Under the pieces are notes generated by a model. The model did no database searches. It was not told where the DNA came from and saw only the letters and a program-made list of their open reading frames with translations. This document shows positions 57,657-64,000 of a stretch of DNA of 64,000 bases, piece by piece (positions within the stretch are counted from its first letter, which is position 1; every line of letters begins with the position of its first letter). The translations under genes and the position numbers were made by a program. The stretch lies in the NCBI RefSeq assembly GCF_001905005.1, contig NZ_LWKZ01000025.1, forward strand, positions 620,001 to 684,000, given 5' to 3'. This DNA is from Streptomyces sp. CB02923. GTDB taxonomy: Bacteria > Actinomycetota > Actinomycetes > Streptomycetales > Streptomycetaceae.

Positions 57657-58963
57657 AGCCGCTCCAGTCCCGTGTACCAGTCCTCCGGTGTCGCGGGCAC
57701 CCCGCTGGTCCCGGCTTCCGTGGGCCGGACGGCGAGGATCTGGTCGACGCCCATGCGGCGTTCCTCGAAGGCGAGGGCGCCACCGATCAGGTACAGCCGC
57801 CAGACACGGGCTGTCTCCTCCCCGACCAGGCGCACGACATCGGCCCAGCGTTCCTCCAGGGTGCGGTGCCAGGCGGCGACCGTACGCACGTAGTGCTCCC
57901 GCAGTGATTCCACCGACCGCACTTCGAGGCCGGCGGTCTCCAGGAGCCCGACGGTCTCGCCCACCTGTCGCATGTGCATGTCGGGCGCGATGTATGCCTC
58001 GATGAAGGCACCGCCGCCCGGCGCCGCCGCCCCGCGCGCCATCTGCTGCACCAGGACCCGCCCCCGCGGCCGGACCAGCCGGTGCAGCGCGCCCGCGAAG
58101 GCGGGGTACTCGGCGTCGCCGACGTGCTCGCCCATCTCGACCGTGGCGACCGCTTCGTAGCCGCCGTCGGTGATGTCCCGGTAGTCCTGGCACACCACCT
58201 CCACCCGGTCCTCCAGGCCCCGCTCACGCACCTGCTCGCGCACGTGCGCGGCCTGCTCCCTGGCCAGGGTGACCGCCGTGACCTGGGCCTTGTGCCGCTC
58301 GGCTGCGTACAGCGTGAGGGAGCCCCAGCCGCAGCCGATGTCGAGCAGCCGGGCGCCGGGCACCAGGCCGAGCTTGCGGCAGATCAGCTCCAGCTTGGCG
58401 CGCTGCGCGTCGGCGGAGGTGAACTCCGGGTCCTCGCTCGCCCAGTACCCGCACGAGTAGGCCATCGTGTCGTCGAGGAGTAGCCGGTAGAAGGCGTTGG
58501 ACAGGTCGTAGTGGTGGCTGATGGCGGCCCGGTCGCGGGCCTTGGTGTGCAGGGCGCCGCGCAGCCGCGCCTGGGAAGCGGGCGGGGCCGGTGGCGGACC
58601 CACGGCACCCAGCCGGGCGGCGGCGCCGGTGGCCCGGGCCCGGTCGGCGACGGTGAGGCGGGGCGCGTGCAGCTTCCGCTCCCGGGCCGCGGCCCACATG
58701 GCGCGCAGCCCCGCGGCCAGGTCGCCGTCGACATCCAGCTCTCCGGTGACGTACGCCTGGGCCAGCCCCAACTCGCCAGGCTGCCACAGGAGCCGGCGCA
58801 GCGCACGCCGGGACCGTACGACGACCACGGGGCCCTCGGCCGGGCCGGCCTCGCTGCCGTCCCAGGCGCGCAGCCGTACCGGGAGCGGTCCGCGGAGCGC
58901 GGACTCGGTGAGCGAGGCGAGACGGTGGGCGGCCCCGGTCCTGGCGGGTCGGGTGCGGGTCAT
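57653..58963 (-). CDS. Cyclopropane-fatty-acyl-phospholipid synthase-like methyltransferase, copy 2
   Basis: Protein of 436 residues. ATG 58963 overlaps the previous gene by 4 nt; AAGGAGG is 10 nt upstream. The N-terminal SCP2-like lipid region (RLRAWDGSEAGPAEGPVVVV) precedes the class-I methyltransferase with HHYDLSNAFYRLLLDDTMAYSCGYW, SAM loop LLDIGCGWGSLTLYAAE, and YEAVATVEMGEHVG. It transfers a methyl or methylene group to unsaturated acyl chains of phospholipids. Similar to mycobacterial UfaA1 (Rv0447c). It differs enough from copy 1 to suggest distinct substrates. Confidence 0.93.
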   Translation of the reverse strand: MTRTRPARTGAAHRLASLTESALRGPLPVRLRAWDGSEAGPAEGPVVVVRSRRALRRLLWQPGELGLAQAYVTGELDVDGDLAAGLRAMWAAARERKLHAPRLTVADRARATGAAARLGAVGPPPAPPASQARLRGALHTKARDRAAISHHYDLSNAFYRLLLDDTMAYSCGYWASEDPEFTSADAQRAKLELICRKLGLVPGARLLDIGCGWGSLTLYAAERHKAQVTAVTLAREQAAHVREQVRERGLEDRVEVVCQDYRDITDGGYEAVATVEMGEHVGDAEYPAFAGALHRLVRPRGRVLVQQMARGAAAPGGGAFIEAYIAPDMHMRQVGETVGLLETAGLEVRSVESLREHYVRTVAAWHRTLEERWADVVRLVGEETARVWRLYLIGGALAFEERRMGVDQILAVRPTEAGTSGVPATPEDWYTGLERL

Positions 58964-60240
58964 CGGCTGGTGCCCTCCTTGGTGAGCAGGTACTGCTGGA
59001 CATCGAGGTAGCCCGAGCGGAACCCGGCCTCCGAGTAGGCGAGATAGAACGTCCACATGCGGCGGAACGTCGCGTCGAAGCCCAGCGCGGCGACGTCGTC
59101 CGCGCGTTCCGTGAACCGTTCGCGCCACAGCCGCAGCGTCTCGGCGTAGTGGGCGCCGTAGGCGTCCCGGCGGGCGAGCGTGAGCCGCGTGTGGTCCCGC
59201 ACCGTCCCGGCGACCGCCTCGACCGAGGGCAGCAGCCCGCCGGGAAAGATGTACTTCTGGATCCAGGTGTACGTGGAGCGGCTGGCCAGCAGCCGGCCGT
59301 GGGGCATGGTGATGGCCTGCAGCGCGGCCCGCCCGCCCGGGGCGAGGCGCTCGTCGAGGGTGCGGAAGTAGACGGGCCAGAACTCGGCGCCGACCGCCTC
59401 GATCATCTCGACGCTGACGACCGCGTCGTACGTGCCGCGCGCCTCGCGGTAGTCGCGCAGTTCGACCGAGACCCGCTCGGTCAGCCCGGCCGCGGCTATG
59501 CGGGCGCGGGCCCAATCGCGCTGTTCTCGGGAGAGGGTGAGCGAGGTGACGTGGGCGCCGCGTGCGGCGGCGCGGATCGCCAGCTCGCCCCAGCCGGTGC
59601 CGATCTCCAGAACACGGTTGCCCTCCCGCACCTCGGCGAGGTCGAGCAGGCGGTCGATCTTGCGGTGTTGGGCGTCGGCGAGCAGACCGGGGCCGGCGGG
59701 CAAGGCGCGGAAGACGGCCGAGGAATAGCTGAGCGTCTCGTCGAGGAACACCGCGAACAGGTCGTTGGACAGGTCGTAGTGGTGGCGGATGTTGTCCCGG
59801 GAGCCGCCCGGGGTGTTGTGCTGTTCCTGCGGCCGGCGCGGCGCCCACAGTCCGCGCAGCCGCTGGAGGGACGCGGGGACGAGGTCGGCGGCGTGGGCGG
59901 CGAGGACGGTGAGGGCGGCCACCAGGTCGGGGGCGTCCCACTCCCCGGACATGTACGACTCGCCGAAGCCGATCAGGCCCCGCGCGCCGATGCGGCGATG
60001 GAACGCCTCCGGCTGGTGGATGTCCAGGACCGGACCGCCCTTGCCGAGCACGGTCCCGTCGGCGTACCGCGCGCGCAGCGGCAGCTGCCGCAGGGCGCGC
60101 CGCACGACGGCGGCGGCCACCGCGGTCCGGGCGCGCGAGGCGCTGGGCGGTGCGGCGACGTCGGGCCAGCGGGCCGGGTCCACGGTGTGCGGTGCGGTGA
60201 CCGGTGGCGCGGTGGTGGAGAGGGACTCTCCTGTGCTCAT
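58960..60240 (-). CDS. Cyclopropane-fatty-acyl-phospholipid synthase-like methyltransferase, copy 1
   Basis: Protein of 426 residues, ATG 60240, overlapping the DUF1365 stop. It has the N-terminal FGESYMSGEWDAPDL region and the methyltransferase core NIRHHYDLSNDLFAVFLDETLSYSSAVF, SAM loop VLEIGTGWGELAIRAA, YDAVVSVEMIEAVG, IQKYIFPGGLLPS, and the terminal YLAYSEAGFRSGYLDVQQYLL. Of the two copies this is nearer to classical CFA synthase. The tandem of two such enzymes in one SigK-type operon is notable, since M. tuberculosis has one. Confidence 0.94.
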   Translation of the reverse strand: MSTGESLSTTAPPVTAPHTVDPARWPDVAAPPSASRARTAVAAAVVRRALRQLPLRARYADGTVLGKGGPVLDIHQPEAFHRRIGARGLIGFGESYMSGEWDAPDLVAALTVLAAHAADLVPASLQRLRGLWAPRRPQEQHNTPGGSRDNIRHHYDLSNDLFAVFLDETLSYSSAVFRALPAGPGLLADAQHRKIDRLLDLAEVREGNRVLEIGTGWGELAIRAAARGAHVTSLTLSREQRDWARARIAAAGLTERVSVELRDYREARGTYDAVVSVEMIEAVGAEFWPVYFRTLDERLAPGGRAALQAITMPHGRLLASRSTYTWIQKYIFPGGLLPSVEAVAGTVRDHTRLTLARRDAYGAHYAETLRLWRERFTERADDVAALGFDATFRRMWTFYLAYSEAGFRSGYLDVQQYLLTKEGTSR

Positions 60241-61013
60241 GAGACGTTCTCCGGAGTGCTGTGGTCGGGACGGGGGCCGCGAGGCTGATGAGGTTTACGG
60301 GACTCACGAGGCTCGCGGGGCTGTACGGGGAGCCCGCGCAGGTACAGGCGGATGCCGTGCAGCCGGATGGCCGCGGAGACGGCGAGGGTGGCCCACGGCC
60401 GGCGCAGCGCCAGCCGCAGCAGCGTGCGCACCCGGACGTCCCGCCGGGCGCCGCGCACGGTCGCGGTGAAGGGTCTGCCGCCGTCGCGCTCCAGGTGCAC
60501 GGTCAGGTCGACCCGGTCGCCCGGCTCGGGCAGGCGCATGCGGTAGCGGCCGTCGACGGGGAAGAACGGCGAGACGTAGAACTCCTTGCCGGTCACCGCC
60601 CGCCCCGAGCCGTCGGGGTGCAGCAGGTAGCAGTGACGGCCGCCGTAGGTGTTGTGGACCTCGGCGACGATGCAGCGCAGGGCGCCGTCGGGGCCATGGC
60701 ACCAATAAACGGTGAGCGGGTTGAACACGTACCCGAAGACCCGCGCGTGGGTGAGCATGACCACGTCGCCGCCGGCCAGGTCCACTCCGTGACCGGCGAG
60801 GAAGGCGTCCAGGCCCGCACGGACGGAAGGATGGTCGCCGTCGAAGTGGTCACGCGGGTCGAAGCGTGCCAACACCCTTGTCGGCCGAGGCAGTTCCGGC
60901 GGACGGTCGGGGTCGATGAGCCACATGTACGTGCGGTGCCGCAGCGCGTACCGCCGCGGCGTGGTCCGTAGGTGGGAGATCGCCACCTGGTACAGCGCGG
61001 GAGCGGCAGTCAC
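60237..61013 (-). CDS. DUF1365 protein
   Basis: Protein of 258 residues. GTG 61013 (VTAAPALYQV) overlaps the oxidoreductase stop. DUF1365 features are ISHLRTTPRRYALRHRTYMWLID, RFDPRDHFDGD, LTHARVFGYVFNPLTVYWCH, EVHNTYGGRHCYLL and FYVSPFFPVDGRYRM. The equivalent gene (Rv0448c) also lies between the FAD oxidoreductase and the CFA gene in mycobacteria. DUF1365 is almost always found with CFA-type methyltransferases, so it probably assists lipid presentation or modification. No catalytic mechanism is known. Confidence 0.9.
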   Translation of the reverse strand: MTAAPALYQVAISHLRTTPRRYALRHRTYMWLIDPDRPPELPRPTRVLARFDPRDHFDGDHPSVRAGLDAFLAGHGVDLAGGDVVMLTHARVFGYVFNPLTVYWCHGPDGALRCIVAEVHNTYGGRHCYLLHPDGSGRAVTGKEFYVSPFFPVDGRYRMRLPEPGDRVDLTVHLERDGGRPFTATVRGARRDVRVRTLLRLALRRPWATLAVSAAIRLHGIRLYLRGLPVQPREPRESRKPHQPRGPRPDHSTPENVS

Positions 61014-62332
61014 CACCTCACCCCCAGCGCGGCGGCGGCCATCACGCCGGAGCGGCAGCCGTCCTCGTGGAAGCCCCAGCCGTGGTACGCCCCCGCGAAC
61101 GCCGTGACGGCGGTGTTCAGGCCCGGCAACTGCTGCTGTGCGGTCACCGACTCCGGGGTGTACACCGGGTGTTCGTAGACCATGCGGGCACGGACCCGGG
61201 CCGGGTCGACACGGTCCTCGCCGCCCAGCGTCACCACGTACGTCTCGGCGGCGTCCAGACGCTGCAGCCGGTTCATGTCGTAGCTGACCCGCACCCGGTC
61301 GGCGCCCGCCGCGCAGGACGGCATCAGGTAGTTCCACGAGGCACGGGCGCCCCGGGCGCGCGGCAGCATCCCGGTGTCGGTGTGCAGGAGCGTGGTGTTG
61401 CGGGAGTACCGGAAGGCGCCCAGGACCTCCTTCTCCCGGGCAGTGGCGTCGGCCAGCAGCTTCAGGGCCTGGCCCGGGTGGGTGGCGACGACCACCGAGT
61501 CGTACGAGCGGGTGGTGCCGTCGTGGGCGGTGAGGCTGACGCCGTCCGGATGCCGCCGCACAGCCCGGACCGGGGCCGCCGGGCGCACCTCGTGCACCTC
61601 CCGGGCCAGGCGGTCGACGTAGGTGCGGGATCCGCCGGTGACGGTGCGCCACGTGGGCGATCCGCCAACCGAGAGCATCCCGTGATGGTCGAGGAACCGG
61701 AACAGGTACGCGGCCGGGTAGCGCTGCGCGGTGGCGGCGTCGCACGACCACACGGCCGACACCAGCGGGGTCATGAAGTGCGTACGGAAGTAGCGGGAGA
61801 AGCCCTCGCGGTCCAGGAACTCGCCGAGCGTGAGACCCTGCTCGGCTCCCTGTGTCAGGTGACGGCGTGCCGCCCGGTGGAAGGCGGGCACCTGCGTCAG
61901 CAGCCTCAGATAGGCCGGGCTCAGGGCATTGTGGGGCCGGGCGAACAGTCCGGCGGGGCCGCGCGCACCGGCGTACTCCAGGCCGCAGCCCTCGCACCGT
62001 ACCGACAGGCTCATCTCCGACTCCTGCGTCGTGACGCCGAGTTCGGCAAGCAACCGCACGAGATACGGGTAGCTGCGCCGGTTGTGCACGATGAAGCCGG
62101 AGTCGACACGGTGCGCCGCCCCGTCGGACGCGACCAGGTCATGGGTATGGGCGTGTCCGCCGAGCCGGTCGTCGGCCTCGTACAACGTGACGTGGCGGGC
62201 GCGGCCGAGCACGTACGCGGCGGTGAGCCCGGCCACCCCGCTGCCGATCACTGCTGTGCGACGCCCCTCCTGACGAGCGTCGGCAGCACGCTCCGCACCT
62301 TCTCGTGAGCCGCCCCCTGGCGCCTTGGACAT
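61010..62332 (-). CDS. FAD/NAD(P)-dependent amine-oxidase-like oxidoreductase
   Basis: Protein of 440 residues. ATG 62332 (MSKAPGGGSR) with GGGGAGGAG upstream. The FAD Rossmann motif is TAVIGSGVAGLTAAYVLGRAR followed by LYEADDRLGGHAHT (about residues 30-70). Mid-protein DSGFIVHNRRSYPYLVRLL and the C-terminal FAGAYHGWGFHEDGCRSG match the Rv0449c-type NAD/FAD-binding proteins linked to CFA synthases. It may supply redox steps in acyl-chain modification. First gene of the operon, directly behind the SigK-type promoter. Confidence 0.92.
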   Translation of the reverse strand: MSKAPGGGSREGAERAADARQEGRRTAVIGSGVAGLTAAYVLGRARHVTLYEADDRLGGHAHTHDLVASDGAAHRVDSGFIVHNRRSYPYLVRLLAELGVTTQESEMSLSVRCEGCGLEYAGARGPAGLFARPHNALSPAYLRLLTQVPAFHRAARRHLTQGAEQGLTLGEFLDREGFSRYFRTHFMTPLVSAVWSCDAATAQRYPAAYLFRFLDHHGMLSVGGSPTWRTVTGGSRTYVDRLAREVHEVRPAAPVRAVRRHPDGVSLTAHDGTTRSYDSVVVATHPGQALKLLADATAREKEVLGAFRYSRNTTLLHTDTGMLPRARGARASWNYLMPSCAAGADRVRVSYDMNRLQRLDAAETYVVTLGGEDRVDPARVRARMVYEHPVYTPESVTAQQQLPGLNTAVTAFAGAYHGWGFHEDGCRSGVMAAAALGVRW

Positions 62333-62374
62333 CGTCTCTCCTCCCCAGCCGATCCGGATCTGTTCCCACTGGTG

Positions 62375-62402
62375 ATCCGGAGACGGCCGCAGACCGGATT
62401 GG
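62375..62402 (-). promoter_or_regulatory. SigK-type promoter of the lipid-modification operon
   Basis: On the minus strand CCAATCC (62402-62396), 15 nt, CCGGAT (62380-62375). Both boxes and the spacing are identical to the sigK promoter. Predicted start about 62368, leaving a ~35-nt leader with a GGGGAGGAG ribosome site. Confidence 0.75.
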
Positions 62403-62499
62403 CGGGGGAGGAAATGCGGGGAACGGCCCGTTATCCGGCCGATCCAGCGCGGCACACCCCCGAGGAGAGGGCGCCGCATCCCCCGATCGGGGTGCGGTA

Positions 62500-62527
62500 C
62501 CAATCCGCACCGGGCGCGAGGACGGAT
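62500..62527 (+). promoter_or_regulatory. SigK-type promoter of the molybdoenzyme gene
   Basis: CCAATCC (62500-62506), 15 nt, ACGGAT (62522-62527), one base off the other two. The predicted start (about 62534) falls at the first ATG (62536), so translation is leaderless or begins at ATG 62548 or later. Confidence 0.65.
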
Positions 62528-62535
62528 TCCGGAGC

Positions 62536-64000
62536 ATGGACGACGTCATGCAGCAGCAGTCGCAGTCGCCGCCGCTTCGCGGTATCGCACGCAGGTCCCT
62601 GGGCGCCCTGAGCGGTCTGATCGCCGGGTACGCGGCGCTCGCGACTGCTGAACTCGCCTCGGCGGCGGTACGGCCCGAGGCCGGGCCCGTCGTCGCGGTC
62701 GGCGGGGCGGCCATCGACCGTACGCCCCCGGCGGTCAAGGACTGGGCGGTCCGGGAGTTCGGCACGAACGACAAGCTCGTGCTCCAGCTCGGCATCCTCG
62801 CCGTGCTCACGGTGCTCGCCCTGACGCTGGGGGCGCTCGCCGCGCGCCGCCGTGCGCTGGGCTCGGCGGGGGTGCTGGTCTTCGGGGTGGTCGGTGCCCT
62901 GGCCGCGGTGAGCCGTCCGGACTCGACCGGTGCTCTCGATGCCCTGCCGTCCGTGGTCGGGGCGATCCTGGGCGCCGGGCTCCTCCACTGGCTCGTCGGA
63001 CGCCTGGACGGGGTCGGAGCGACCGCGGTGGTCCCGCGTGAGGAACGGGGGCCCGGGGCAGGGGAGGCTCCCCCGGCAGGGCCTGGCTGGGACCGGCGCG
63101 GCTTCATCGTGGCGGCCACCGCCGCGGCCGCCGCTTCCACCGGCGCCGGGCTCGCGGGCCGGGCCCTCAACGGCTCCAGCGGCCAGAACGCCGTGGCCTC
63201 CCGCAGGGCGGTGAAACTCCCCGCACCGGCGTCGCCCGCACGGCCCGTCCCCCGGGGCGCCGCACCACGGATCGCGGGACTGAGCCCCTTCACGACCCCC
63301 AACGGCGACTTCTACCGGGTCGACACCGCCCTGGTGGTACCCAAGGTCGACGCCACCACCTGGCGCCTGCGGATCCACGGCAAGGGCGTCGACCGCGAAC
63401 TCACCCTGTCCTTCGCCGACCTGCTGAAGATGCCGCTCACCGAACGCGACATCACCCTGACCTGCGTCTCCAACGAGGTCGGCGGCCCCTACGTCGGCAA
63501 CGCCCGCTGGATCGGCGTACGCCTGGCCGATCTGCTCCGGCAGTGCGGCGTCCGGCCGCCGTCGCAGGGCGGGCCCGCCGACCAGCTCGTGGCCCGGTCC
63601 GTGGACGGCATGACCATCGGCAGCCCCGTCGAGGACGTCATGGACGGCCGCGACGCGATGCTCGCCCTCGGCATGAACGGCGAACCGCTCCCGTTCGAGC
63701 ACGGCTTTCCCGTCCGCATGGTGGTGCCCGGTCTGTACGGCTACGTCTCGGCCTGCAAGTGGATCCAGGACATCGAGCTGACCACCTTCGACGCCTACGA
63801 CGCCTACTGGGTCAAGCACGACTGGGCCCGGCGCGCGCCCGTCAAGACGCAGTCCCGGATCGACACCCCCAAGCCGTTCGCCCGTCCGAAGGCCGGGACG
63901 GTCATGGTCGCCGGGGTCGCCTGGGCCCAGCACCGGGGCATCGACAAGGTCGAGGTCAGGGTCGACGACGGCCCGTGGGAGGAGGCCCGCCTGACCGCCG
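62536..64000 (+). CDS. Membrane molybdopterin-dependent oxidoreductase, truncated by window end
   Basis: 488 codons visible, frame open at 64000. ATG 62536 or 62548. The N-terminal ~190 residues hold about four hydrophobic helices (LSGLIAGYAALATAELASAA, LQLGILAVLTVLALTLGAL), then an internal twin-arginine-like segment DRRGFIVAATAAAAA. From about residue 250 comes a sulphite-oxidase-fold Mo domain: DFYRVDTALVVPKVDATTW, and DITLTCVSNEVGG, whose Cys should ligate molybdenum. The C-terminal Ig-like dimer domain begins near the end. It probably repairs or oxidises/reduces envelope substrates. Divergent from the lipid operon and under a similar promoter. Confidence 0.9.
   Translation, partial: MDDVMQQQSQSPPLRGIARRSLGALSGLIAGYAALATAELASAAVRPEAGPVVAVGGAAIDRTPPAVKDWAVREFGTNDKLVLQLGILAVLTVLALTLGALAARRRALGSAGVLVFGVVGALAAVSRPDSTGALDALPSVVGAILGAGLLHWLVGRLDGVGATAVVPREERGPGAGEAPPAGPGWDRRGFIVAATAAAAASTGAGLAGRALNGSSGQNAVASRRAVKLPAPASPARPVPRGAAPRIAGLSPFTTPNGDFYRVDTALVVPKVDATTWRLRIHGKGVDRELTLSFADLLKMPLTERDITLTCVSNEVGGPYVGNARWIGVRLADLLRQCGVRPPSQGGPADQLVARSVDGMTIGSPVEDVMDGRDAMLALGMNGEPLPFEHGFPVRMVVPGLYGYVSACKWIQDIELTTFDAYDAYWVKHDWARRAPVKTQSRIDTPKPFARPKAGTVMVAGVAWAQHRGIDKVEVRVDDGPWEEARLTA

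Noticed and set aside
57653..60307. Single 884-codon reading frame joining both CFA-like genes
   Set aside because: The frame of copy 2 happens to stay open upstream through copy 1 in a non-coding phase; ATG 58963 with AAGGAGG and the 4-nt overlap mark the true start, and copy 1 is encoded in another frame.
1..64000. CRISPR arrays, tRNA/rRNA genes, complete insertion sequences
   Set aside because: No regularly spaced repeat-spacer arrays, no tRNA cloverleaf and no transposase with terminal inverted repeats were found by eye; the direct repeats present are short tandem units or the cobIJ-end duplication.

Overview
The window is high-GC, strongly GC-ending-codon DNA from an actinobacterium, almost certainly a Streptomyces or close relative. 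The evidence is GTG starts with 4-nt GTGA/ATGA overlaps, XRE/DUF5753-DUF397 pairs, a WXG100/ESX-type operon, an LCP protein, a SigK/RskA locus of the mycobacterial type and a Streptomyces-like PHO box. I saw no tRNA, rRNA, CRISPR array or intact insertion sequence. All calls come from reading the sequence; no database search was run.

Layout. 1-4.4 kb: minus-strand operon for a secreted RHS polymorphic toxin, cut by the window start, with two partners. 4.7-6.1 kb: TerF-like VWA protein with a repeat-built linker. 6.7-15.1 kb: esterase-fold membrane protein, OpuB-type osmoprotectant ABC transporter (two permeases, binding lipoprotein, convergent CBS-ATPase), LigD-type polymerase domain, quinone-oxidoreductase-like protein, CDF metal exporter. 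15.8-33.5 kb: cobalamin corrin-ring cluster (cobL, cobM, cbiD, cobK, cobIJ, cobH, cobG, riboswitch-controlled cobN). This cluster is interrupted at 20.8-25.9 kb by an accessory islet holding XRE regulators, a SLOG/DprA-like protein, an orphan resolvase-like domain, DUF397 proteins and gene fragments, including a rearranged copy of the cobIJ 3' end.

33.6-38.4 kb looks like one regulon. A BlaI repressor and M56 protease lie among an LCP cell-wall ligase operon, terD and terB, and three perfect CTACA-N4-TGTAG dyads sit in their promoter regions. 38.6-48 kb: PHO-box alkaline phosphatase, small membrane-anchored protein, MFS exporter fused to two carboxypeptidase-regulatory-like domains, GNAT enzyme, two-component system, D,D-carboxypeptidase. 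47.8-50.9 kb: a second WXG100 operon. 51.6-53.2 kb: M1 metallopeptidase lipoprotein. 54.0-55.4 kb: a cluster of broken genes.

55.4-64 kb is a SigK locus. sigK-rskA converge on a five-gene translationally coupled operon (FAD oxidoreductase, DUF1365, two cyclopropane-fatty-acid-synthase-like methyltransferases, DUF1295), and a membrane molybdopterin oxidoreductase diverges from it. Three promoters share CCAATCC-N15-(C/A)CGGAT, in front of sigK, the lipid operon and the molybdoenzyme. This points to one autoregulated envelope-lipid/redox regulon, and it moves the sigK start to GTG 55501.
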